64,000 nucleotides of DNA from JBBDYG01 sp040901765 (GCA_040901765.1 JBBDYG010000124.1:62001-126000), one strand, 5' to 3'; numbered from the stretch's first letter, positions 52,943 to 62,116 are shown. The notes: generated from the letters alone by a model not told the origin. Numbers and translations: made by a program.

Positions 52943-54100
52943 ATGTTCGACCCCCTCGAATCCCACGCCCACAACGCCGACCGAATGCTCGAAGCGCTCG
53001 CGCGCGAACTCGCTGCCGCGGGTCGCTGGCATGATTTGTTTCAGACGCGGTTGGTGCAGCAGCGGGCGCGGTTGGGGCTAGCCGCGGATTCGTCGGTGCC
53101 GCTCGAGGAAGTCGAGGAGCCGTTGCGGTCGCAGCTTGAAGGAGCGTACACCGCGGCCTGTCGTGAAGTGGGCGAACTGTTGCTGGAGTCGGGGCAATTT
53201 CGCGAGGCGTGGTATTATCTGCGGCCCGCGGGGGAAAAGGCCCGGTTACACCGGGCGCTGGCGAAGGTCGTGCCCGCGGACGATCAAGTCGAGGGGCTGA
53301 TCGAGTTAGCACTGTACGAAGGGGTAGATGTGGAGCGCGGCTACGGCTGGCTCCTTGGCCGCTACGGCACGTGCAATGCCATCACCACGCTCGAAGGACT
53401 CGGCGCGCAGCTACCGCCGAGCGATCTGCGGGCATGTGCGGCGGCGCTGGTGCGGCATCTGCATCAGGAACTGCTGCATAACGTTGCGGGGCACATTGAA
53501 AGGGTTGAGTCGGAGCGGAATGAACCGAAAGGCGGGACTACGAGCGGCTCGCTCGTGGAATTGTTTCCCGGTCGCGAGTGGTTGTTCGAGCACGAGGCGG
53601 CGCATGTCGATGCGTCGCATCTGTCGGCGGCAGTGCGGTTCGCGCGGGTGCTCGAAGAGCGGCAAGTAGTGCGGCTGGCGTGGGAACTGGCGGAGTATGG
53701 CCGGCGACTTCACGCGACGCTCCAGTATCCGGGCGAAGCGCCGTTTGTGGACCATTACCCGAGCCATGCCCTGCTCTTTGCCGCGACGCTTGGGAACCGA
53801 GTCGAGGAAGCGATTGAGTTCTTCACGGCACAAGCGGCGGCGGCGAATCCGGAGCAGGACGGGACCGCCGCGGTGGAAACACTGCTCGTGCTGCTGACGC
53901 GGACGGGGCGGTGGAGCGAAGCGCTCACTGCGTATCGCGAACGAGTGCCGGCGGGGGTGCAACTCTCGCCGTTCGCGCCGCGGCTGTTGGATTTAGCGCA
54001 GCGGTCGGGTGAGTGGGATGCGTACGCCCAAATCATGCGCGAGCGGAACGACCCGGTCGGGTTCGCAATCGGGCAGCTTGCGGCTCAATCGGACCGCTGA
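52943..54100 (+). CDS. TPR-like helical protein, unknown
   Basis: From ATG 52943 (385 residues), entirely helical with repeats suggesting a TPR-like or solenoid fold (MLEALARELAAAGRWHDLFQ, HALLFAATLGNRVEEAIEFF, AVETLLVLLTRTGRWSEALT). No signal peptide. A conserved planctomycete protein by appearance; function unknown. An earlier in-frame start at 52904 would lie inside the palindrome. Confidence 0.7.
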   Translation: MFDPLESHAHNADRMLEALARELAAAGRWHDLFQTRLVQQRARLGLAADSSVPLEEVEEPLRSQLEGAYTAACREVGELLLESGQFREAWYYLRPAGEKARLHRALAKVVPADDQVEGLIELALYEGVDVERGYGWLLGRYGTCNAITTLEGLGAQLPPSDLRACAAALVRHLHQELLHNVAGHIERVESERNEPKGGTTSGSLVELFPGREWLFEHEAAHVDASHLSAAVRFARVLEERQVVRLAWELAEYGRRLHATLQYPGEAPFVDHYPSHALLFAATLGNRVEEAIEFFTAQAAAANPEQDGTAAVETLLVLLTRTGRWSEALTAYRERVPAGVQLSPFAPRLLDLAQRSGEWDAYAQIMRERNDPVGFAIGQLAAQSDR

Positions 54101-54152
54101 GGCGGCCGACGGCGTTAGCTCTTTCACTTCACTAGAGTTGTGCTAGGCATTT

Positions 54153-54365
54153 TTCATCCCGGCAGGGATGACAGCCATTAGCCGGTGGTCGCGCAGCGCA
54201 CCACCGGAAAGCGATTCGAAACGCCGTACGATCCCGGCAGGGATCGCAGCAACTTGGCATGGATAAACTGCTGGCACCCTTCCAGGGTGCTCCTTCGTTA
54301 TGCTCGATTGACCGGTGGTGGCGCTGCGCTGACCACCGGCTAATGGCTGCCAAGCCTCCGGCTTG
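54153..54365 (+). mobile_element. Non-autonomous RAYT-type element (MITE-like), copy 3
   Basis: Left CATCCCGGCAGGGATGACAG and ATTAGCCGGTGGTCGCGCAG; right ACCACCGGCTAATGGCTGCC and AAGCCTCCGGCTTG. The central GCACCCTTCCAGGGTGC hairpin is shared with copies 1, 2 and 4. It fills the gap between the TPR-like gene and the anti-sigma gene. Confidence 0.85.
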
Positions 54366-54478
54366 AATTGCTATTCGGCCGGCCGGCTGGTGGCCGGTGG
54401 CGCTGCTGGCTCGCCCAGCAGTGGAACCCTGCGTACCCGCTGCGCACTGCTAAACAAGCCAGCAGTGGCACCCTGCTC

Positions 54479-56020
54479 TCACTCGGGCGGTGGTGGTCCG
54501 GGCGGTCGGCCGTCGCGAAGTCCGGGGCGACCGTCGCGAGAACGGTCGAATCGCCGATCACCAGGTCGCGGTGGTCCATCGGGCGGGCCGCCGCGGTCCT
54601 CGAAGCGATGTTCCCCAGGGCCGCGGCGGTCTTCGCGGCGGTCTTCGCGGCGACCGTCGCGCCAAGGCCAGGGTTCCTCTCCGCCAAATTGATGGCGGCG
54701 ATAGTCCCACCTCAACTGACGTAGCATCTCCTCGCGAGGCATGGCGAGTAGCTCTTGCATCCGTTTGGCGTCAATTTCATCGGACGCGAAAAACGCTTCC
54801 AACTCCTCTTCGGCGGGACGATATCCTTCCATCATCGCTTCGCCAGTCAACCGGAGCAGCACGTGTCCCGGCTGATCTTCGCGGGCAATGCTCGCCTGCG
54901 TGTCGGGCAACAGGGCGTTCAATAGCGCGGAGTGGACCTTCGACCAAAGTGCCTGCACGTTTGCGTCGTCGGGTTGTTGGCGCGCTGCCCAGTGAAGCAT
55001 CACGATAGCGCCCGCGGTGTTTCGGTTGCGACTCCGGTCGTCGCGACCGTCAGGCTTGGAACCTCGTTGCCGATTTGCCAAGGCCCGTTTCGTGAATTCG
55101 CGAAACTCGCGATCTTCGGCGAGCGACTTGACGACGGCCCGCAGCTTGTCGGCTTCGTCGGGCGAGAGCGATACTCGCCGGTTCTGGCCGCGATCGATGT
55201 CGCGGATGCGCTCGAGTCGCTCGTCAACCGACTGCGCGCTGCGCAAATCGGCTTGGTCCGCGCCGCCGTTGCGACGCTCTTGCAGCCAGGCCCAATAGGC
55301 CAGCATGGTTCGCTGGAGTTGCTCAGAATTCTCGGCATCGCGCAGTTGTGCATGCAACTCGACAAGCTGATCGCGATACGCCGGCGCCGACTCGCGGAAG
55401 CGAACGTAGTTGGCCCGCAGGGCCGCCTTTTCGCCGTCGCTCATTTTCTCGACCCGCTCGCGGCGCTCCGAACTCGACTCGGCATTGATTGCGATTAGCG
55501 TTTCTAACTGGCGTTCCAGTTCTTCGTCCCGGTAGGGTTCCAGGATGTCGTTCGCCTGGGTGTCGAGGGCGGTGAGAAACTCGGGGCTGAGGTTTTGGCC
55601 ATACGCATCGAGTTGCTGTACGATCGGCAGGTTCGCGAGCAGCACCCGGTCGGGCCGGTCGAGCGCGATCCGCGCCAGCGCAAACCCGAGCGTAGCCGCA
55701 ACCGTGGCAATGGCCGCGATCCACAGGGTTCGCTTGCGGCGGACGAAGGGGAGCGTCTGGGTCTGCTCGGCGAGGTCTTTCTCCGCAGCGACCGCCACCA
55801 TTTCGATGGTCGTCTTCGTGAACGTGTCGTCCACGGTTGCCTGCGGCAATTCTTCGAGCGCGCTCCACGCGCGATCGAAACCCTGCATCTCGCGGCGGTA
55901 TCGCTCGTCGCGCGACAGGCGCGCCTCCACCGCCCGCGCTTCCTCTGGAGGAAGTTCCCCGTCGAGATACGCCACCAGCTCCTCGCGAAGCTCGGCGTCG
56001 GGTTGGTGGGGATCGGGCAT
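54479..56020 (-). CDS. Membrane anti-sigma-like protein with Pro/Arg-rich tail
   Basis: A 513-residue protein. The N-terminus (LREELVAYLDGELPPEEARAVE) is the anti-sigma N-terminal domain without a clear zinc site. A membrane helix is at about residues 98-117 (LWIAAIATVAATLGFALARIA). A long helical region and a C-terminal Pro/Gly/Arg/Asp tail (DGRRED, GPGEHRF) follow. It lies 99 bases after the ECF sigma gene, so the pair is probably co-transcribed and controls that sigma factor. Confidence 0.8.
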   Translation of the reverse strand: MPDPHQPDAELREELVAYLDGELPPEEARAVEARLSRDERYRREMQGFDRAWSALEELPQATVDDTFTKTTIEMVAVAAEKDLAEQTQTLPFVRRKRTLWIAAIATVAATLGFALARIALDRPDRVLLANLPIVQQLDAYGQNLSPEFLTALDTQANDILEPYRDEELERQLETLIAINAESSSERRERVEKMSDGEKAALRANYVRFRESAPAYRDQLVELHAQLRDAENSEQLQRTMLAYWAWLQERRNGGADQADLRSAQSVDERLERIRDIDRGQNRRVSLSPDEADKLRAVVKSLAEDREFREFTKRALANRQRGSKPDGRDDRSRNRNTAGAIVMLHWAARQQPDDANVQALWSKVHSALLNALLPDTQASIAREDQPGHVLLRLTGEAMMEGYRPAEEELEAFFASDEIDAKRMQELLAMPREEMLRQLRWDYRRHQFGGEEPWPWRDGRREDRREDRRGPGEHRFEDRGGPPDGPPRPGDRRFDRSRDGRPGLRDGRPPGPPPPE

Positions 56021-56119
56021 GGGGGAGAGACTGGGGGCTGGGGGCTGGGGGCTGGGGAGTGGGGTCAGGTTGTAGTTTATGTTCTGGCCGATAGCTGACA
56101 GCCGATAGCCGACAGCCCA

Positions 56120-56839
56120 TCAATCCTCGTCTTCGACGGTAAGACTCGTGACGCGGGTGCCTTGTTCCATGTAGGGTTCGATGACTTCGCGGAGGTTGGT
56201 GCGGGCGCGGGAGAGTAGGGATTTGATCGCTTGCGGCGTCATCTCCATGATCTCGGCGATTTCGGCGTAGCTCAGGTGTTCAAACTTCGCGAGCAGCACG
56301 GCCATGCGTTGCCGCTCGTTGAGGGTGGCGATCGCCAGTTGCACGACCTGCCGCAACTCGGCTTTGTCGAGCTGTCGGGTGGGCATCAGCCCGCTGGCGG
56401 CGACGGCCGCGGCTTCGAGCGGGTTGCCGCCCGATTCGTTCGGGTTGCTGGGGCGAAGATCCACTTCGTGCCGCCGCGACAGTCCGCGCAGGGCGTTGGA
56501 TGCAACGTTGTTGGCGATCGTAAATAGCCATGTGGAAAACTTGGAACCCGGGACGTACCGCTTTCGGGCGCGATAGACCCGCAGGAATACGTCTTGCGTA
56601 AGATCCTCGGCCATGTCGCGCTTGCCTACGAGGTGCGACAGCAGCGAAACCATGCGGTTCTGGTAGCGCAGCATCAATTCCTCGAATGCGGCCGCATCGT
56701 CGTCCCGCACGCGCAGCATCAGCCGCACGTCGGGGTCGGCGTGGGTGTAGTGCTGGATCGTCGAGTCGGTTATGGCCACGCGGTTGGTTTCCGGGCGGTG
56801 GGGGCGACTCTTTAAGTTTACGCCGTTCACCCTCTTCAT
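56120..56839 (-). CDS. ECF RNA polymerase sigma factor
   Basis: The 239-residue protein has sigma region 2 (RYQNRMVSLLSHLVGKRDMA, EDLTQDVFLRVYRA, FSTWLFTIANNVASNALR) and region 4 (LNERQRMAVLLAKFEHLSYA, EIAEIMEMTPQAIKSLLSRA). It directs RNA polymerase to its own promoters under the control of the downstream anti-sigma-like protein. The element at 56862-57064 lies directly upstream, in what should be its promoter region. Confidence 0.93.
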   Translation of the reverse strand: MKRVNGVNLKSRPHRPETNRVAITDSTIQHYTHADPDVRLMLRVRDDDAAAFEELMLRYQNRMVSLLSHLVGKRDMAEDLTQDVFLRVYRARKRYVPGSKFSTWLFTIANNVASNALRGLSRRHEVDLRPSNPNESGGNPLEAAAVAASGLMPTRQLDKAELRQVVQLAIATLNERQRMAVLLAKFEHLSYAEIAEIMEMTPQAIKSLLSRARTNLREVIEPYMEQGTRVTSLTVEDED

Positions 56840-56861
56840 GGCAAAGGCATGGTATGGTATT

Positions 56862-57064
56862 CAAGCCGGAGGCTTGGCAGCGATTAGCCGGTGGTCGCGC
56901 AGCGCACCACCGGTTGACGGAGCGTTTTAAGTAAGCACCCTGGAAGGGTGCCAGCAAGCTATGTGAACGGCTGCGACCCCTTCCGGGGTCGTCCTTCCGG
57001 AATGCTCGCTTCCGGTGGTGCGCTGCGCGACCACCGGCTAATGGCTATCATCCCTCCGGGATGA
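56862..57064 (-). mobile_element. Non-autonomous RAYT-type element (MITE-like), copy 4
   Basis: In the reverse direction to copies 2 and 3: CAAGCCGGAGGCTTGGCAGC at the left, ACCACCGGCTAATGGCTATC then ATCCCTCCGGGATG at the right. The AGCACCCTGGAAGGGTGCC hairpin is in the middle. It is directly upstream of the ECF sigma gene. Confidence 0.85.
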
Positions 57065-57099
57065 AAAAATGTTGCGCTGCGATTCTATATATGATTCGT

Positions 57100-57200
57100 C
57101 CGGTTCCCTCCCCCTTGCGGGGAGGGTTAGGGAGGGGTGTTGAAGCGTGTACCAGGTTCGCCCCCCTCCCCAACCCTCCCCGCATGGGGGAGGGAGCCGG
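57100..57200. repeat. CCGGTTCCCTCCCCC long palindrome
   Basis: CCGGTTCCCTCCCCCTTGCG and GGGAGGGTTAGGGAGGGG pair with CCCCTCCCCAACCCTCCC and the arm ending GGGGGAGGGAGCCGG around a short centre. The arms are about 38 bases and nearly perfect. Confidence 0.85.
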
Positions 57201-57320
57201 AAGATGCGCCGTATCGCATCCGCGAAAAAGGGTTAACAGCGTAGAGTGGCACCCAGCGCGTCGCAAGCGAGCGCGGCTAATTTATGAAACCCCGGGCGCA
57301 GCGGAAGGTTCCTGCCACGC

Positions 57321-58070
57321 CTACAAAAGGCTATCGAGCAGCAGGCGAATTTTTCGCATCTCCGCGGCGTGGTCGAAGCCCTCGATCGGCTTCATGTGGA
57401 CCGACAGGGCGCGTTGATAGCCGGTCTTTTCAAGCTGCGAGATCAGTTTGCCGTAGTCGATTTCACCCTGGCCGACGCGGACTTGCAGCTTGTCCTTCGA
57501 TGTATCGCGCAGGTGAACGTGTTGCACGTACTTGATCACTTTGTCGTAATTGCGTCCCTGATGTGGTCCGGCGACGTAGTGGCTCGGATCGAGCATGAGA
57601 CTCAGTCCTTTCACGTTGTCGCATAGAACGGCAGCGGTGTCGGGGTCTTGCGTCATGCAGCCGATTTGCGTTTTCATGGCCACGACGACCCCTTCCATCG
57701 CAGCGGTGGCCGTGAGTTTCTTGAGTCGCTCGATCTCCTCGTTGAACGGCGTCCCGAGTTCCGCGGCGGGAACGACGAGCGTCACGACTTTGATCGCCTT
57801 GGCGAGCTTGCAGCACGAGGCGAACTGCTGGTAGTAAAGCTCGCCTGGCGCTTGGATGTCGATGCTCAGCGCGCCGATGTCCAGGCGGTGGGTGTCGCGG
57901 CAGATGTGCGCGGCCCGCTCGACGTCGGAATGGACTTCCGAGGGCCGCAGCCAACCGTTCGTCTCGTGCAGCGCGAGTTCCACGGCCGTGTATTCCAGAT
58001 CGACCAGGTAGTCGAGAATCTCCTTGGGCGACATGTCGGGGAAACATTCGGTGGAAGCGCAAACAAACAC
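57321..58070 (-). CDS. Sugar phosphate isomerase/epimerase-like TIM-barrel protein
   Basis: The start is taken at GTG 58070, preceded by AAGGAG; an upstream extension to 58169 runs into a low-complexity repeat. The 249-residue protein is of the xylose isomerase-like TIM-barrel family (LSIDIQAPGELYYQQF, LSLMLDPSHYVAGPHQGRNY, HVHLRDTSKDKLQVRVGQGE, DYGKLISQLEKTGYQ). Conserved metal-type residues sit in these motifs. Substrate unknown. Confidence 0.8.
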   Translation of the reverse strand: MFVCASTECFPDMSPKEILDYLVDLEYTAVELALHETNGWLRPSEVHSDVERAAHICRDTHRLDIGALSIDIQAPGELYYQQFASCCKLAKAIKVVTLVVPAAELGTPFNEEIERLKKLTATAAMEGVVVAMKTQIGCMTQDPDTAAVLCDNVKGLSLMLDPSHYVAGPHQGRNYDKVIKYVQHVHLRDTSKDKLQVRVGQGEIDYGKLISQLEKTGYQRALSVHMKPIEGFDHAAEMRKIRLLLDSLL

Positions 58071-58207
58071 TCGCAAGCTCCTTGGGGAGGGATTGGGGGC
58101 TGGGGGCTGGGGTAAGAAGCGAGTTCGTACTTTAGCGGGAATGGAGCGGTTGTGGCAACAGCGCGGCAACTGCCGCGTTGTATCTTGCGGCGGGCGACCT
58201 AGAATCT

Positions 58208-58490
58208 GGTAGGTCAGGCTGTGCCTGACAATTCACCGGTAGGTCAGGCTGTGCCTGACAATTCACCGGTAGGTCAGGCTGTGCCTGACAATNNNNNNNN
58301 NNNNNNNNNNNNNNNNNNNNNNNNNNNNNNNNNNNNNNNNNNNNNNNNNNNNNNNNNNNNNNNNNNNNNNNNNNNNNNNNNNNNNNNNNNNNGGTAGGTC
58401 AGGCTGTGCCTGACAATTCACCGGTAGGTCAGGCTGTGCCTGACAATTCACCGGTAGACAGTCAAGAAGTCAGGCACAGCCTGACCTACC
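58208..58490. repeat. 30-base tandem repeat with N gap, ending in a reversed half
   Basis: The unit GGTAGGTCAGGCTGTGCCTG plus ACAATTCACC is repeated head to tail at 58208, 58238, 58268, 58393 and 58423. An N gap (58293-58392) hides an unknown number of copies. The array ends with CAGGCACAGCCTGACCTACC in reverse. There are no spacers, so it is not a CRISPR. Each unit holds a hairpin (CAGGCTGTGCCTG). Confidence 0.9.
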
Positions 58491-58522
58491 CGCAGCTAGC
58501 ATTCTCTCGGCAGGAGTTTTTT

Positions 58523-59569
58523 ATGTCCACCGTAGGCACATCCGGTCCGACAACACAAATCATCGTGCAGCAGCCGCCGACCATGTTTGGCCGGTTCGGC
58601 AAGCTGCTGCTGGTGGTGATCGGCATTTGCGTGCTGACGATTTTCGCCCTGATGGCGAAGTACCAGAGCTACTTCACGCCTCGCGACCAGCCGCAGGAGC
58701 GGTTTCATTCGCTTAGCCGCACGGCAACGAAGAAGATTGCGATTCTGCGCGTGGAGGGCGTGATTCTCGACACCGATGATTTTGTGAAGCGGCAGATCGA
58801 CCGCATTCGGGAGGACCAATCGGTGGTGGCGGTGGTGGCCCGCATTAATTCCCCGGGAGGAACCGTCACGGCGAGCGATTACATTCATCATCATTTGCAC
58901 CAGCTCGTGGAGGACCGCGACCTGCCCCTGGTGGTAAGCATGGGGAGCGTCTGCGCAAGCGGCGGGTATTACGTGGCTATGGCCGTCGGGCCGCAAGAAG
59001 ATTCGATCTTCGCTGAGCGGGCCACCTGGACCGGCTCGATTGGCGTGATCATGCCGCACTACGACTTGTCGGGTCTGCTCGCTCGGATCGACGTGGAGGA
59101 CGATTCGATCACCAGCGGCGATCTGAAAGACATGGGCACGCCGACTAAACCGATGACGCCCGAAGAGCGGGCGGTGCTCCAGGAACTCGTGATGGAGTCG
59201 TTCGAGGAATTCAAGGAGATCGTGCTCGCCGGGCGGCCGAAGCTAAAGGACAAACCCGATGACCTGGCTGCCATAACCACGGGCCGCATCTTTACCGCTC
59301 AGCAAGCCGTCGATCGCGGCTTGGTCGATAAGATTGGGTTTCTGGAAGAGGCGATCGAGCGGGCCGCGGAGCTAGCGAATGTATCGACCGACAGCGTGCG
59401 GTGCGTCGAGTACGAACAGCCGCCATCCGTACTAGGTTCGCTGTTGGGTGAAAACGACTTGAAAGGCACGCTCGGCCAAGGCGTCAACATGCGCGGGCTG
59501 TTGGAACTCACCACGCCGCGGGCGTATTATTTGTGGACCTGGCTGCCGGCGGCGCTCGCCAGCGAGTGA
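58523..59569 (+). CDS. sppA: Signal peptide peptidase SppA (S49 family)
   Basis: From ATG 58523 after CAGGAG. A membrane helix at about residues 26-46 anchors a 348-residue S49 protease. The Ser nucleophile is Ser146 (VCASGGYYVAM) and the general base is Lys202 (SGDLKDMGTPT), spacing as in short SppA. RINSPGGTVTASDYI and TGRIFTAQQAVDRGLVD are family motifs. It degrades cleaved signal peptides in the membrane. It is the downstream neighbour of the tandem repeat. Confidence 0.93.
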   Translation: MSTVGTSGPTTQIIVQQPPTMFGRFGKLLLVVIGICVLTIFALMAKYQSYFTPRDQPQERFHSLSRTATKKIAILRVEGVILDTDDFVKRQIDRIREDQSVVAVVARINSPGGTVTASDYIHHHLHQLVEDRDLPLVVSMGSVCASGGYYVAMAVGPQEDSIFAERATWTGSIGVIMPHYDLSGLLARIDVEDDSITSGDLKDMGTPTKPMTPEERAVLQELVMESFEEFKEIVLAGRPKLKDKPDDLAAITTGRIFTAQQAVDRGLVDKIGFLEEAIERAAELANVSTDSVRCVEYEQPPSVLGSLLGENDLKGTLGQGVNMRGLLELTTPRAYYLWTWLPAALASE

Positions 59570-59639
59570 CCCATAGTAGTCATCTCCCTCCGGGAGATGA
59601 CAGCCCACACGCGGAGCGTGAGCACTACGATGAACGCGA

Positions 59640-60716
59640 ATGAAACCGCTGCTTGACAATTTGGATGGCAACCTGCAAGCGTTTCTCGCGGAACGGCGCG
59701 TGCCGGCGTTTCGTGCCAGGCAGGTTCGCCGCTGGCTGTTCGAGGGCCGAGCCCGGTCGTGGGACGAAATGACCGACCTGCCCAAGGCGCTGCGGGGGGA
59801 GCTAGCCGCGGATTTTTCTCTGTGGCAAAGCGAAGTTCTCCGCCACACCACGGCGGATGACGGCACCGAAAAACTTCTGCTGCAACTTGCAAGCGGCGGG
59901 CAGATTGAGTGCGTGCTGCTGCGCGACGAATTGCGGCGGACGATCTGCATCAGCACCCAGGTTGGTTGCGGCATGGGTTGCGTCTTTTGCGCGAGCGGGC
60001 TGGACGGTGTCGAGCGGAATATTTCTGCTGGCGAGATCGTCGAACAGATGCTGCGATTGCAGCAGCTTCTCGGGCCCGAAGAGCGCTTGAGCCACATTGT
60101 GGTGATGGGCATGGGCGAGCCGCTGGCGAATCTCGACGCGCTGTTGCCGGCGCTCGAGCAGGCGCACCGCGAAGACGGACTAGGCATCAGCCCGCGAAGG
60201 ATTACCATCTCGACCGTGGGCTTGCCCGCCGCGATTCGTCGCTTGGCGCGCACGACGCCGCTCTATCGCCTCGCGGTTTCGCTCCATGCGCCCAACGACG
60301 AACTCCGCAACCAAATCGTGCCGGTGAACGACAAGATCGGACTCGCGGAAATCCTGGCCGCGACGGAAGATTATTTTGAAGTCTCCGGGCGGCGGCTGAC
60401 GTTTGAATACGTGCTGCTGGCGGACCTCAACGATCGGCCCGAGCACGCGCATCAACTGGCGAAGCTGCTCGCGGGGCGCGAGGCGCTGGTGAACGTGATT
60501 CCGTACAACCCCGTCGCCGGCCTGCCCTACCGCACGCCGAGCCATCTTGCGCAGCGCGCCTTTCGCGAGATTCTTGAAGCGGGCGGTATCCAGGTGCGAT
60601 TTCGCCACCGAAAAGGCGACAAAATCAACGCCGCCTGCGGCCAGTTGCGACGCCAGAATTTAGCCACGGATGAAACACGGATTGAATACGGAAGAGCAAC
60701 CGCTGATGAACGCTAA
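59640..60716 (+). CDS. rlmN: 23S rRNA/tRNA A2503-type methyltransferase RlmN
   Basis: A 358-residue radical SAM enzyme with the CxxxCxxC motif Cys110, Cys114 and Cys117 (VGCGMGCVFCASG). VVMGMGEPLANLD, RRITISTVGLPAAIRRLA and VNVIPYNPVAGLPYRTP are typical RlmN motifs. It methylates adenine C2 in rRNA and some tRNAs through a methylated Cys. The last 18 residues (LATDETRIEYGRATADER) are encoded by the palindromic repeat 60660-60862, so the natural end seems to have been replaced. Confidence 0.93.
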   Translation: MKPLLDNLDGNLQAFLAERRVPAFRARQVRRWLFEGRARSWDEMTDLPKALRGELAADFSLWQSEVLRHTTADDGTEKLLLQLASGGQIECVLLRDELRRTICISTQVGCGMGCVFCASGLDGVERNISAGEIVEQMLRLQQLLGPEERLSHIVVMGMGEPLANLDALLPALEQAHREDGLGISPRRITISTVGLPAAIRRLARTTPLYRLAVSLHAPNDELRNQIVPVNDKIGLAEILAATEDYFEVSGRRLTFEYVLLADLNDRPEHAHQLAKLLAGREALVNVIPYNPVAGLPYRTPSHLAQRAFREILEAGGIQVRFRHRKGDKINAACGQLRRQNLATDETRIEYGRATADER

Positions 60717-60862
60717 TAGGCGCTAATAAAGAACGGAAGTATGTTCGCCTTGGCGGGCAATTGGCGATCAACTTCTCTCCTTTTCCTATTTATTAGCGAA
60801 CATTAGCGTCCATTAGCGGTTGCCGTTTTTTTCTTCCGTGCTTCATCCGTGGCTAATAAATC
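60660..60862. repeat. Palindromic repeat supplying the end of rlmN
   Basis: TTAGCCACGGATGAAACACG and CTAATAGGCGCTAATAAAG pair with TATTAGCGAACATTAGCG / TTCCGTGCTTCATCCGTGGC further on. It is the long form of the intergenic palindrome type; the rlmN stop codon (60714-60716) lies inside. Confidence 0.75.
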
Positions 60863-60877
60863 GATGCGCAATCGAAA

Positions 60878-60908
60878 GGGCGTGGCCGCGAAATTGCCGC
60901 CACGCCCT
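60878..60908 (-). terminator. Possible terminator of the PDZ protein gene
   Basis: On the minus strand GGGCGTGGC...GGCCACGCCC forms a stem of about nine base pairs followed by TTTCG, a weak T-run. It lies 19 bases after the PDZ gene stop. Moderate support. Confidence 0.45.
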
Positions 60909-60926
60909 GAGTGTTTCACGGCGGTC

Positions 60927-61838
60927 TCAGTTCTCTTCATTGGCCCGTGGATTGCCGTCGCGGAATTGCTCTTCTAGCTCGCGCATCTGGCGCTCCATGG
61001 CTTCGAGGCGCTCCTGCAACTCACCGCCAAACGGCTGGGGCGCTCCGGGCGGCATCGCCAGGCGTTGACGAAACATCGCCGGGCCGCGATCGAGGTTCGC
61101 AACAAACGGCCGCAGATCCTCGGGCAATTGCTCGAGCGACTCGGGATCGTCGCCGGTCACCGTCCAGCTTTCTTCGCCGCGCTTCACGGTGATTTCTGCC
61201 GGCTGGTTGCCTTCCTTTTTCATCGTGACTGACACGCCATCTGGCATCTCCGGTTGGGCGAAACCGCGTAGCATGTCCGGTCCGAAGTTGCGAAATCCGA
61301 ATGGCATCTGGCCTTCGGCACCCTCGGGGATGCGAAACTCGCGAATTCCGGGGACCGTGGCGGCCATGCGCTCGGGCCGTTTTTCGGGAGTGACTTCCGA
61401 CGTTTCCTGACGACCGCGGCGAATCAGGTCGAGCTTGACAGCGCCCTCCGCTTCGCCTGCTTGCGCAACATGATCCACCAGATCACGCATGCCGGTTAGC
61501 TCTTCATCGCCCGCGCGAAGCAGAATGTCGTACTGCTGGATGCCCGCTTTGGCGGCCGGGCTTTCGGGCACGACCTCGCGGACGAGAATGCCCTGATCGG
61601 CGGGCAGTTCGAGGTGCGCCCGCAATTCGTCCGTCACCGGGCCGCCCAACACACCGATCCAGTAGGCCGGCATGGCCTGAACGGCCTCTTCATTTTCATC
61701 GACGCCACTTTCGCCAGCATCATCGGGGGCGACCTGAATAATCCGCCCTTCTTCTTCCTCTTGCGCCCAGGCGGGCGCGGCAAGGGACGCAAACGGCAGG
61801 GAGGCAGCGACCGCCCCACACACAAAGCTTCTCCACAT
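60927..61838 (-). CDS. Exported PDZ-domain protein
   Basis: A signal peptide (about residues 1-25, AWAQ) precedes an acidic stretch and a PDZ domain at about residues 55-140 (WIGVLGGPVTDELRAHLELP, GILVREVVPESPAAKAGIQQ, DILLRAGDEELTGMRDLV). The rest holds a long acidic C-terminal helical region. It may be a DegP-like adaptor or regulator, but no protease domain is present. Confidence 0.8.
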   Translation of the reverse strand: MWRSFVCGAVAASLPFASLAAPAWAQEEEEGRIIQVAPDDAGESGVDENEEAVQAMPAYWIGVLGGPVTDELRAHLELPADQGILVREVVPESPAAKAGIQQYDILLRAGDEELTGMRDLVDHVAQAGEAEGAVKLDLIRRGRQETSEVTPEKRPERMAATVPGIREFRIPEGAEGQMPFGFRNFGPDMLRGFAQPEMPDGVSVTMKKEGNQPAEITVKRGEESWTVTGDDPESLEQLPEDLRPFVANLDRGPAMFRQRLAMPPGAPQPFGGELQERLEAMERQMRELEEQFRDGNPRANEEN

Positions 61839-62116
61839 GGTAAGTATCTCCTTTCAAATGAGATCGAATTCCCCCACTCTGGTGGGGTACGCCAAAATAT
61901 CACGTTTACGCGGGTAGCTTCCACCGCCACCCATCAACGGTGTTCCGCCCCCTACGGTCATTACGGCCTGGGGGTTGAGTGGTTCGGCCATTTGCCGGGA
62001 AGAATACCGGCTGAGATGAACGCCGGCAACCGCCAGATAGTTTACGTTTGGCGGGCGGAGGGGGTTCGGGCCGATCGAAGTTTACGGTGCCGCAAACGCC
62101 ACCCGATTGGGCGATT

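Noticed and set aside
58208..58490. CRISPR-like array of 30-base repeats
   Set aside because: The units follow each other directly without spacers and the unit is a hairpin repeat found elsewhere; no cas gene nearby.
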